Shown here piece after piece: positions 1 through 5,949 of a stretch of DNA of 5,980 bases. The DNA is from CAWIVJ01 sp963839525. GTDB lineage: Bacteria; Cyanobacteriota; Vampirovibrionia; Gastranaerophilales; Gastranaerophilaceae. The DNA lies in assembly GCA_963839525.1 (NCBI GenBank), contig CAWIVJ010000026.1, positions 1 to 5,980 on the forward strand. The letters run 5' to 3'. The position numbers and the translations under genes were made by a program. The notes under the pieces were generated by a model that had not been told where the DNA came from, made no database searches, and was given only the letters and a program-made list of their open reading frames with translations. Position 1 is the first letter of the stretch. Every line of letters starts with the position of its first letter.

Positions 1-129
1 AGTTCTGTCCCTGCTGAATGAATCAACGACAACCACTTCATCACAAACTGTTTGAATGTTCTCAATGACCTCTCTAATATGTTTCTCTTCGTTTAATGTT
101 ATAATCGTGGCCGTAATTTTTTTTTGCAT
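1..129 (-). CDS. Family 2 glycosyltransferase, N-terminal fragment (runs off left edge)
   Basis: The complement from 129 to 1 reads 43 uninterrupted codons starting MQKKITATIITLNEEKHI and ending in VCDEVVVVDSFSRDRT. This is the typical N-terminus of a GT-A fold family 2 glycosyltransferase: a first beta strand (ATIITLNEE), an alpha helix (HIREVIENIQ), then the strand and loop VVVVDSFSRDRT, where the Asp contacts the nucleotide sugar. The T(L/Y)NEE and D(S)xSxD pattern is common in LPS-core transferases of the WaaE/KdtX type, but donor and acceptor cannot be read from this fragment. The gene is divergent from the kinase at 193. The start codon is followed by a run of nine A residues, and the Shine-Dalgarno sequence is weak. 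The family assignment is firm; the specific function is unknown. Confidence 0.85.
   Translation of the reverse strand, partial: MQKKITATIITLNEEKHIREVIENIQTVCDEVVVVDSFSRDRT
117..125. repeat. Homopolymer A9/T9 at codons 2-5 of the GT2 gene
   Basis: Nine consecutive T residues on the plus strand (A9 in the coding sense) lie right after the minus-strand start codon and encode Gln-Lys-Lys plus the first base of Ile. A one-base change here would frameshift the glycosyltransferase almost at its start. The tract is seen directly; any slippage is inference. Confidence 0.7.
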
Positions 130-141
130 TTAGCGACTTTA

Positions 142-150
142 TTTTTTTTT
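142..150. repeat. Homopolymer T9/A9 between the GT2 -10 box and start codon
   Basis: Nine T residues on the plus strand lie directly next to the predicted minus-strand -10 element at 151-156, within the expected transcript start and leader of the GT2 gene. Length change here could alter start-site choice or leader length. This is the second 9-base run within 35 bases. Confidence 0.6.
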
Positions 151-159
151 ATTTTAACA
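151..159 (-). promoter_or_regulatory. Predicted extended -10 promoter element for the GT2 gene
   Basis: The minus strand reads TGTTAAAAT, an extended -10 (TG, one base, TAAAAT), about 22 bases upstream of the GT2 ATG. No good -35 hexamer is visible at the usual spacing, as in many AT-rich bacteria with weak -35 dependence. The same 11-mer TGTTAAAATAA occurs upstream of ugd at 5941-5951, which strengthens both calls. Prediction only. Confidence 0.4.
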
Positions 160-192
160 CAGATGCACTTTCCCAAGCTATAAAGAGGTTCT

Positions 193-948
193 ATGCCGTC
201 CAAGATCGAGATCAATCCCGCCTATCCTTTATTTAAAAATGTTCTGCTCAATATCAAAGCCCTCTTCAACAGCAACGGCGAGACAATCCATAAGGCAAGG
301 AACGAACTGAAGGTCATCGAACTCGAAGGGGTGAAGTGTGTGGTCAAAGCCTTCAGGGTTCCCAACCTCATCAACCGGTTTGCCTATGCCTACATCCGCA
401 GGTCAAAAGCCTATAAATCATTTCACAATGCCTTGAAACTGATGAAGCTCGACGTCAACACCCCTGAGCCCATCGGCTACATCGAATTTTATAAGAACGG
501 ACTGCTTCAGGAGAGTTATTTTATCTCAAAACACTACGCCTACGATTTTACGATGGCGCATGTCCGCGATGACAATCCATCGGATAAAAAAGCGATTTTA
601 GAAGCTTTCGCCGCCTTCACCTACGCGATCCACCAAAAAGGGGTCTGGCACGTGGACTACTCCGGCGGGAATATCCTGATCAACCCGGTTGAAAACGGCT
701 ACGAGTTCTCCCTCGTCGATATCAACCGCATGGAGTTTCGCACGGTCAGCGCCTACGAAGGGCTGGAAAATTTCAACAAGATGTGGTTCGACGAAGAAGC
801 GCTGAGCGTCATAGCAAAAGCGTATGCAAAACTGGCCGGTCTGGATGAGAAGCGTGCGGTCAAAGAGATCTTGGAACATGACGCAAAATTAAAAGCTCAT
901 GTCCTTCGAAGACGCAGAATAAAAGCATTTTTCAAGGGCAGTAAATAA
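193..948 (+). CDS. Kdo/WaaP-family lipopolysaccharide core kinase-like protein
   Basis: A 251-residue protein of the Kdo/WaaP (InaA-like) kinase family, which has a eukaryote-type kinase fold and phosphorylates heptose or Kdo in the LPS inner core on the cytoplasmic side. Visible motifs: VVKAF with probable ATP-binding Lys52; the family-typical block IRRSKAYKSFHNALKL at 68-83; LDVNTPEPIGYIE at 86-98; the catalytic loop HVDYSGGN at 153-160, with Asp155 as base and Asn160 for metal; and VDINRM at 175-180, with Asp176 in the DFG-like position. The C-terminus is very basic (RRRRIK). The ATG at 193 is preceded by a good Shine-Dalgarno AGAGG at 184-188. Length fits the family. It is the first gene of a plus-strand cluster, and its TAA is immediately followed by the MBOAT start. 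Which sugar is phosphorylated (heptose, Kdo or other) cannot be told from sequence alone, so no symbol is given. Confidence 0.85.
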   Translation: MPSKIEINPAYPLFKNVLLNIKALFNSNGETIHKARNELKVIELEGVKCVVKAFRVPNLINRFAYAYIRRSKAYKSFHNALKLMKLDVNTPEPIGYIEFYKNGLLQESYFISKHYAYDFTMAHVRDDNPSDKKAILEAFAAFTYAIHQKGVWHVDYSGGNILINPVENGYEFSLVDINRMEFRTVSAYEGLENFNKMWFDEEALSVIAKAYAKLAGLDEKRAVKEILEHDAKLKAHVLRRRRIKAFFKGSK

Positions 949-2406
949 TTGTTATTCAATAGCTACGAGTTCATCTTTCTCTTTCTGCCGTTAAGCTTTT
1001 TCATCTACTTCTATCTCTTGCAGAAGCGGCTGGTGACAGGGGCGAAAGGCTTTCTGGTCTTTGTCTCCCTCTTCTTCTATTCATGGTGGAACATCGCCTA
1101 CCTGCCGATCATTTTAACGTCAATGCTCTTCAACTATGTCATCGGCAACTCTCTAAATGAGAACTTTAAAAAGGTCCGTGTCCATAAAGGCTCTCTTCTG
1201 ACCTTCGGTATCATTGCCAATATTGCGCTGCTTGGGTATTTTAAATACTCCGACTTTTTTCTTGAGAACTTCAACCTTGCTTTTGACGGCTCCGTACCGC
1301 TGCTGCATCTGGCACTCCCTTTGGCGATCTCTTTCTTTACCTTCCAGCAGATCGCCTACCTGGTCGACTCCTACCGCGGCGAAACGGCGGAGTACGACTT
1401 TTTGAACTACGCCCTCTTTGTCACCTTCTTCCCCCAGCTTATCGCGGGGCCTATCGTGCACCACGGCGAGATGATGCCGCAGTTCGCCTCCAAGTGGAAC
1501 CTGGTCAAGAACTATAGAAACATCGCAACAGGGCTCTTTATCTTCTCCATCGGTCTCTTTAAAAAGGTCGTCATCGCCGATGCTTTTGCCAAGTGGGCTA
1601 CGCCAGGTTTTGACAATGCTGAAGTCCTCAACTTCCTTGAAGCCTGGGCGACTTCTTTGTCCTACACTTTTCAGCTCTATTTTGATTTCAGCGGTTATAC
1701 CGACATGGCCATCGGAGCGGCTCTGCTCTTTAACATCAAGCTGCCTATCAACTTCAACTCGCCCTACAAAGCCCTCGACATTCAGGACTTCTGGCGGCGC
1801 TGGCACATCACCCTCTCGCGCTTTTTGCGAGACTACATCTATATTCCTCTGGGCGGAAACCGCAAAGGTTCATTTCGTACCTACAACAATATTATGGCCA
1901 CCTTTATTCTTGGCGGTATCTGGCATGGTGCGGGTTGGACATTTGTCTTCTGGGGATTTATGCATGGGATGGCTTTGGTCGTTCACAGAGGATGGAAGAC
2001 ACTTGGTTTTACGATGCCGAAGACACTTGCCTGGTTTATCACTTTTAACTTTATCAATATCGCATGGGTCTTTTTTAGGGCTAAAGAGTGGGAAGATGCG
2101 GTTAAGGTGTTGAGCGGCATGTTCGGCGGGATAATTGTCTTGCCATTGAAGCTCGAAGAAAGACTCGATTTCCTTTCCGCTTTCAGTATTACATTTGGCA
2201 GCAGTCTTGGGAATATTTCTGGCGACCATTTTACCTTTATATTCTTGCTTATCGCATTTTTAACGGTCTTGTTATTAAAAAATTCTTCTTTTTATACCAA
2301 CAACTTTGTCCCGTCAAAAAAACTAATTGTATTCAGTGCATTCACATTGACAATAAGTATCCTGATGTTCAACAGAGTCAGTGAATTTTTATATTTTAAT
2401 TTTTAG
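949..2406 (+). CDS. MBOAT-family membrane O-acyltransferase (AlgI/PatA type)
   Basis: A 485-residue polytopic membrane protein that begins MLFNSYEFIFLFLPLSFF, a near-invariant start in the AlgI group of membrane-bound O-acyltransferases. These move acetyl groups from a cytoplasmic donor across the inner membrane for transfer to exported glycans. Motifs: YFDFSGYTDMAIG at 244-256; FWRRWHITLSRFLRDYIYIPLGGN at 281-304, with His286; and GGIWHGAGWTFVFWG with the expected catalytic His326. The tail FLYFNF is also typical, so the protein is complete. The start is TTG, directly after the kinase stop (TAATTG), with a Shine-Dalgarno AAGGG at 934-938; no ATG fits the conserved N-terminus. Zero spacing suggests translational coupling. 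GC falls from about 50-60% to about 30% in the last 180 bases. The SGNH partner follows 8 bases later. Substrate is unknown; an LPS or capsule sugar is likely from context. Confidence 0.93.
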   Translation: MLFNSYEFIFLFLPLSFFIYFYLLQKRLVTGAKGFLVFVSLFFYSWWNIAYLPIILTSMLFNYVIGNSLNENFKKVRVHKGSLLTFGIIANIALLGYFKYSDFFLENFNLAFDGSVPLLHLALPLAISFFTFQQIAYLVDSYRGETAEYDFLNYALFVTFFPQLIAGPIVHHGEMMPQFASKWNLVKNYRNIATGLFIFSIGLFKKVVIADAFAKWATPGFDNAEVLNFLEAWATSLSYTFQLYFDFSGYTDMAIGAALLFNIKLPINFNSPYKALDIQDFWRRWHITLSRFLRDYIYIPLGGNRKGSFRTYNNIMATFILGGIWHGAGWTFVFWGFMHGMALVVHRGWKTLGFTMPKTLAWFITFNFINIAWVFFRAKEWEDAVKVLSGMFGGIIVLPLKLEERLDFLSAFSITFGSSLGNISGDHFTFIFLLIAFLTVLLLKNSSFYTNNFVPSKKLIVFSAFTLTISILMFNRVSEFLYFNF

Positions 2407-2414
2407 GTTACAAG

Positions 2415-3284
2415 ATGAGCAGTAAACGTTTTATAGTTTTATTTTTACTTTTTCCAATAGTACTAACAGGAAGTATTTTTTTTCTTAATCTGCTTGTTGA
2501 CCCTTTTAATATCACAAACATGAATCTTCTTGACATTAAATATAAGTATGCGCGAGACGACCGAACAGAAAAAATAGAAAGAGTGAAAAAAATTCCCTAT
2601 ATCCAAAACCTGATTCTAGGAAGCAGCCGCGCGCAGCACCTTGACCCGCAATATATGAGCGATCTCTACGGAGGATACACCTATAATTTCGGTGTTGGCG
2701 AAGGAACAACAGCTGAGGCTCTTGGTTTGCTGCTATATTTACAATCACAAAAAAAACTCCCGAAAAATATTCTTTTGGTTTTAGACCTCTCTTCATTTTC
2801 AGGAGAAGGATATCACCCCTCTTTTTTAAAAAGTCCTGAGCTAAACTTCTTAAATCAAAGTACCAAAGCTTCAAATCAACTCGTAAAGTTTCTTTCTATT
2901 GATGCGATACGTGCATCTTTCAAGACACTAAAAGCTCATATCAAAGGAACTGTTCCCGGCAGTTATTTCAGTGAAAACGGCTTAATGGTCAATACAAAAG
3001 ATAGAGGTAAGAAGAATAATAAAGATCAAAAAATAGAAGAGTTGGCGCACAAGTACTATAAGCTTGCCTACGCAGATGGAAACATAGAATTTTCAGAATC
3101 TAAAATAGAGTACTTGAAACGTATTATTGAGCTTTGCAAAAAAAATAATATTCTTTTAAATGTCACGCTTTCACCGGTATATAGCTATCAATTAAATTTG
3201 ATACAAAATAATCCGAAGCTACTCGAAAAAGTAAAAATATTCAAATTAAAGCCTCGGCAATCACGCCCTACTGTGATGCAATGA
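2415..3284 (+). CDS. AlgJ/AlgX-like SGNH-fold protein, frame broken near 3250 (N-terminal 279 codons genuine)
   Basis: The open frame gives 289 residues, but the last ten (PRQSRPTVMQ) look like out-of-frame sequence. Residues 5-28 form a single N-terminal membrane anchor or uncleaved signal, placing the rest in the periplasm. LILGSSRAQHLDP at 66-78 is an SGNH block I with probable nucleophile Ser71, followed by a Gly-rich NFGVGEGTTAEAL turn and the strand ILLVLDLSSF. Proteins of this kind sit next to MBOAT genes and complete acetyl transfer to glycans (AlgJ, AlgX, PatB and DltD analogues). The C-terminal DxxH catalytic pair is absent from this frame but present just downstream in the -1 frame. 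Restoring one base near 3248-3251 gives a 332-residue protein ending at 3412. The ATG at 2415 follows the MBOAT stop by 8 bases, with a weak AGG at 2405-2407. The gene is AT-rich (about 30-40% GC). It is a real lesion, a sequencing error or, less likely, recoding. Confidence 0.8.
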   Translation: MSSKRFIVLFLLFPIVLTGSIFFLNLLVDPFNITNMNLLDIKYKYARDDRTEKIERVKKIPYIQNLILGSSRAQHLDPQYMSDLYGGYTYNFGVGEGTTAEALGLLLYLQSQKKLPKNILLVLDLSSFSGEGYHPSFLKSPELNFLNQSTKASNQLVKFLSIDAIRASFKTLKAHIKGTVPGSYFSENGLMVNTKDRGKKNNKDQKIEELAHKYYKLAYADGNIEFSESKIEYLKRIIELCKKNNILLNVTLSPVYSYQLNLIQNNPKLLEKVKIFKLKPRQSRPTVMQ

Positions 3285-3412
3285 CAGACAATCAGTATAC
3301 ACACAATAAAGATCTATTTGAAGACTCGGTCCATTATACGCGGGAATACGCCGACCTGTATTTGGGGGCTATTTTTAAACACTCTTCATCTGACATCTGC
3401 CAATACAAATAA
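3251..3412 (+). pseudogene. Displaced C-terminal segment of the SGNH gene (-1 frame)
   Basis: From 3251 the -1 frame reads ASAITPYCDAMTDN, then LFEDSVHYTREYADLYLGAIF, and stops with TAA at 3410-3412. The motif DSVHYT carries the Asp and His expected at the C-terminal end of SGNH catalytic triads; they would be Asp304 and His307 in the repaired protein. The segment joins smoothly to residue Lys279 of the upstream frame if one A is added to the AAA at 3248-3250. It ends one base before the stop codon of the convergent GT9 gene, which supports 3412 as the true gene end. An ATG at 3281 overlaps the upstream TGA (ATGA) and could start a 43-residue peptide, but this is probably coincidence. Confidence 0.8.
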
Positions 3413-3413
3413 A

Positions 3414-4385
3414 CTAGCAAAGTTTTAGTAAGTCTGCTTTGACCTGCTGAAATAGTGCATCTCTTTCTTCTTGGTCCAATGGAATCATATAGGGGTGTTG
3501 TAAATTTTTATCGCCTATTGCTTTCCAACGTTTGCTGGAAGCAAAAAGCGAATCGCCGAAAAAGGTCATCGTCGGCGTGTTGACAAGGGCGGCCAGATGG
3601 TAGGTGCCGGTCGATGTGCTTACAAAGAGTTTGAACGAAGCGAGCAGCTTAGTGAACTCGACGATCCCCTCTCTGGAGTTGTAGAAGATGACATCCATCC
3701 CTTCGCACAGCTCTATACTCCGGAGGTAGAGTTCATCCTCTCCCGGCCCGAAGGTCATCACCGCCTGCAGATGCGGATTGTCGGAAACGATCCTGACAAG
3801 CTGCGCATACTCTTGTAACGTCCAGTTCGCATCGGACGATCCGCCAAAACCGGGGTGAAAGGCGATGACGGGCCTCGTAACGGCATACCGGCTGCAGAAC
3901 TTTTGATAGGCCGCGTCGATCGCCTCCTGAGAAAATGGGCAGAGCGGTTTTGGAAAACGCAGGTCGATCTCCGGAAAAAGTGCCCTGGCCAGCTGCAGGT
4001 TATACTCGAATTCCGCCATCTCGACTTTGGAGCGGCGCTGTTTGATGCGGCGGTTGTAAAAGAGCTGTGCCAGCTTGGTCGCCGGGGCGATACGCACGGC
4101 AATCCCGGCAAGAAACTGGGCAACAGCCACTCTGGTATTTGAAAAAAGAGTAAGGGAGACGTCGATCTTCGCTTTTCGCAATGCCGAGACAAGCGGCCAG
4201 ATCGATCTGCCCTCGTCCACGATCACCTCGTCAATAAAAGGACAGGCCAGGGCCAGCCCTCTGTTTAAAGGCGCGACACAGGCTATTATCTTGTTTTGGG
4301 GGGCGTGCTGCTTCAGTACATAGAGCGTTGGAAGGGCTGTGACAAAATCACCAAGTTTATCGGTACGCACCACTAAAATATTCAT
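3414..4385 (-). CDS. GT9 family glycosyltransferase (ADP-heptose:LPS heptosyltransferase-like)
   Basis: A 323-residue GT-B fold protein of family GT9, which adds heptose or related sugars to the LPS core at the cytoplasmic face. The N-terminus MNILVVRTDKLGDFVTALP carries the conserved Asp13 of the R-x-D-(K)-(L/I)-G-D motif. The second domain has IAFHPGFGGSSDANW at 174-188, where the HPG loop binds nucleotide phosphates, and STSTGTYHLAALVNTPTMTFFG at 256-277, the family STGxxHLAA block. Length is typical. An upstream in-frame GTG at 4392-4394 would add three residues, but the ATG at 4383-4385 matches the family N-terminus and has GAAGAAG at 4394-4400 eight bases upstream. It lies 58 bases after ugd on the same strand, so co-transcription is likely. 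Donor specificity is not readable, and WaaC/WaaF identity is not claimed. Confidence 0.88.
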   Translation of the reverse strand: MNILVVRTDKLGDFVTALPTLYVLKQHAPQNKIIACVAPLNRGLALACPFIDEVIVDEGRSIWPLVSALRKAKIDVSLTLFSNTRVAVAQFLAGIAVRIAPATKLAQLFYNRRIKQRRSKVEMAEFEYNLQLARALFPEIDLRFPKPLCPFSQEAIDAAYQKFCSRYAVTRPVIAFHPGFGGSSDANWTLQEYAQLVRIVSDNPHLQAVMTFGPGEDELYLRSIELCEGMDVIFYNSREGIVEFTKLLASFKLFVSTSTGTYHLAALVNTPTMTFFGDSLFASSKRWKAIGDKNLQHPYMIPLDQEERDALFQQVKADLLKLC

Positions 4386-4443
4386 GCCCAACACTTCTTC
4401 AAATCAGCTGCTTCAACTTTATCTACCACACTCACTATAAGAT

Positions 4444-5907
4444 TTATACACCGATCTGAAAATACTCAAAGCCCATCTCATTCATGCGCTCTCTGTCGAA
4501 CTGGTTACGGCCGTCGAAGAAGACCGGGTTTTTGAGCAGTTTCTTCATCTCGTCGAAGTCCGGGCTTCTGAACTCCTGCCACTCGGTGATGAGAATGACC
4601 GCATCTGCATCGTTAAGTACAGAGTACTTACTATCGACGTAGGTAATGACATCACCGTGATTCGTGATCGGTAATTCGTGATTGGTAAGATCAAGAGAAG
4701 GAATAGCGTTTAAGTAGTGAAATGAAGCTTCGTGCATCGCTTTTGGATCGTAGGCTCTGATCTTCGCCCCTCTTTTGACAAGTTCGTTGATGATCGTGAT
4801 CGATGAGGCTTCGCGCATATCGTCCGTCTCCGGTTTGAAAGATAAACCCCAGACTGCGAAGGTGAGACCTTCGAGTGGGCGTTCGTGATTCGTGATTCGT
4901 GATTCGTGATTCGTATTAGGAATTGGGTTTTGACTGTCCGTAAAACGTTTGATGACTTTGTCGCTCATAACGGTCTTCTGGTCGTAGTTGACCGCTTCGA
5001 CCGCGTCGAGGATGCGCGGGGTGTAGCCGAAGTCTTTGGCGGTCTTGGCCAGGGCCTGGACATCTTTGGGGAAACAGCTGCCGCCGTAGCCGCAGCCCGG
5101 GTAGATGAAGCTGTAGCCGATGCGGCTGTCGGAACCGATACCGTTGCGCACCTTGTTGACATCGGCCCCGACGCTTTCGCAGATGTTGGAGATCTCGTTC
5201 ATAAACGAGATCTTCGTTGCGAGCATCGCGTTGGCGGCGTATTTGGTCATCTCGGCCGATTTGATGTCCATGCCGATGAAGCGGTCATGGTTCTTCATGA
5301 ACGGGGCGTAGAGGTCATGCATGACCTTCATCGCCTTGTCGGAGTCCGCGCCGATGACGACACGGTCAGGGTGCATGAAGTCATGGATGGCGGCGCCCTC
5401 TTTGAGGAACTCCGGGTTGGAGACTACGTCAAATGTTAAATTTTGAATTATTAATTTTGAATTATCGTCGGTTGCGGCTTCCGCCCGTTTGTCAAGTTCT
5501 GCCTGGATGGTCGCTTTGACCTTGTCTGCTGTTCCGACCGGAACGGTCGACTTGTCGACGACGACGATATAGTTCTGCATGGACTGACCGATGCTTTTGG
5601 CAACGGCAAGGACGTACTGCAGGTCGGCAGAGCCGTCTTCGCCCATCGGGGTGCCTACGGCGATAAAGGTGATCAGAGAATTGGCGATAGCATTGTCAAC
5701 ATCGGTGGTAAAAGAAAGTGTCCCTTTTTCATAGTTCTCAAGGACCATCTCTTCAAGACCCGGCTCGTAGATAGGGATGATGCCCTCTTTGAGTTTCGCG
5801 ATCTTGTTTGCATCGATGTCGACGCAGGTCACCTTGTTGCCCATCTGTGCAAAACAGGTGCCGCTTACTAATCCGACGTAGCCGGTGCCGATGACTGATA
5901 TTTTCAT
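4444..5907 (-). CDS. ugd: UDP-glucose 6-dehydrogenase with three in-frame repeat insertions
   Basis: A 487-residue NAD-dependent enzyme that oxidises UDP-glucose to UDP-glucuronate in the cytoplasm. The N-terminal Rossmann motif GTGYVG is at 7-12, with Asp30 at the end of the second strand. Active-site blocks follow: STVPVGT at 120-126, NPEFLKEG at 164-171 (Glu166), KYAANAMLA at 222-230 (Lys222, Asn226), and GYGGSCFPKD at 273-282 with nucleophile Cys278. The C-terminal UDP-binding domain starts near 347 with FAVWGLSFKPETDDMREA. Related bacterial enzymes are usually about 430-450 residues. The excess is explained by repeat-derived stretches near residues 143-158, 325-343 and 400-418, all in loops or linkers. 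The start is ATG at 5905-5907, with AAAGGG five bases upstream (5913-5918); an in-frame GTG at 5923-5925 is rejected. A closely related UDP-sugar dehydrogenase such as a UDP-ManNAc or UDP-GlcNAc enzyme is less likely. Confidence 0.95.
   Translation of the reverse strand: MKISVIGTGYVGLVSGTCFAQMGNKVTCVDIDANKIAKLKEGIIPIYEPGLEEMVLENYEKGTLSFTTDVDNAIANSLITFIAVGTPMGEDGSADLQYVLAVAKSIGQSMQNYIVVVDKSTVPVGTADKVKATIQAELDKRAEAATDDNSKLIIQNLTFDVVSNPEFLKEGAAIHDFMHPDRVVIGADSDKAMKVMHDLYAPFMKNHDRFIGMDIKSAEMTKYAANAMLATKISFMNEISNICESVGADVNKVRNGIGSDSRIGYSFIYPGCGYGGSCFPKDVQALAKTAKDFGYTPRILDAVEAVNYDQKTVMSDKVIKRFTDSQNPIPNTNHESRITNHERPLEGLTFAVWGLSFKPETDDMREASSITIINELVKRGAKIRAYDPKAMHEASFHYLNAIPSLDLTNHELPITNHGDVITYVDSKYSVLNDADAVILITEWQEFRSPDFDEMKKLLKNPVFFDGRNQFDRERMNEMGFEYFQIGV
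4656..4688. repeat. 14-bp tandem repeat inside ugd (insertion 3)
   Basis: Two copies of TTCGTGATYGGTAA at 4661-4674 and 4675-4688 differ at one base and are preceded by a partial unit CGTGA at 4656-4660. They encode TNHELPITNHG (residues 408-418) in Ugd, between the ARAYDPKAM-type strand and the conserved DVITYVDSKYSVL segment, where family members normally have a short loop. Half of the unit, TTCGTGA, equals the unit of the array at 4882. Confidence 0.8.
4882..4914. repeat. 7-bp tandem repeat (TTCGTGA, 4.7 copies) inside ugd (insertion 2)
   Basis: Four perfect TTCGTGA units at 4882-4909 are followed by TTCGT at 4910-4914. They encode NTNHESRITNHE (about residues 331-342), in the linker between the central helical region and the C-terminal domain of Ugd. 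Seven is not a multiple of three, so gain or loss of a single unit would frameshift the gene ahead of the UDP-binding domain. Confidence 0.9.
5439..5466. repeat. AT-rich 14-bp tandem repeat inside ugd (insertion 1)
   Basis: AATTTTGAATTATT at 5439-5452 is repeated at 5453-5466 with only the last base changed. In the coding sense it gives DNSKLIIQN (residues 148-156), placed before the conserved strand FDVVSNPEF where homologues have only a few residues. It is very AT-rich within a GC-rich gene and unrelated in sequence to the TTCGTGA repeats. Confidence 0.8.
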
Positions 5908-5928
5908 ACATACCCTTTGCTTCACTAA

Positions 5929-5949
5929 TTAAAATAGTCGTTATTTTAA
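5929..5949. repeat. Perfect 8-bp inverted repeat in the ugd leader
   Basis: TTAAAATA at 5929-5936 and TATTTTAA at 5942-5949 are perfect inverted copies separated by GTCGT. It overlaps the predicted ugd -10 box, so it could be an operator for a dimeric regulator. The AT-only arms would make a weak RNA hairpin. Function is unproven. Confidence 0.4.

Noticed and set aside
179..184. TATAAA as a -10 box for the kinase cluster
   Set aside because: It overlaps the Shine-Dalgarno sequence at 184-188, leaving no room for a leader with a ribosome binding site; the true promoter of the plus-strand cluster was not identified.
1153..1806. 217-codon minus-strand open frame within the MBOAT gene
   Set aside because: Charged, motif-free shadow of a clearly real, conserved membrane protein.
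1580..2113. 177-codon plus-strand frame within the MBOAT gene
   Set aside because: Ser/Pro/Thr-rich out-of-frame translation; the MBOAT frame carries all family motifs through this region.
3380..3445. Bidirectional terminator between the convergent genes
   Set aside because: Only one base separates the stop codons, and I found only a 5-bp CAAAG/CTTTG pair with a long loop; no stable hairpin with a T run.
4386..4394. GTG start adding three residues to the GT9 protein
   Set aside because: It would leave almost no spacing to the GAAGAAG ribosome binding site; the downstream ATG matches the conserved N-terminus.
4882..4914. CRISPR-like array
   Set aside because: Units are 7 bases long, contiguous, without spacers, and translated within ugd.
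4906..5439. 177-codon plus-strand open frame antisense to ugd
   Set aside because: Low-complexity Val/Asp/Ala-rich translation that mirrors GC-rich ugd codons. It starts and stops within the two AT-richer repeat insertions; no family features and no ribosome binding site.
5908..5925. GTG start adding six residues to Ugd
   Set aside because: AAAGGG is inside this extension and correctly spaced for the ATG at 5907, where the conserved MKISVIGTGYVG begins.
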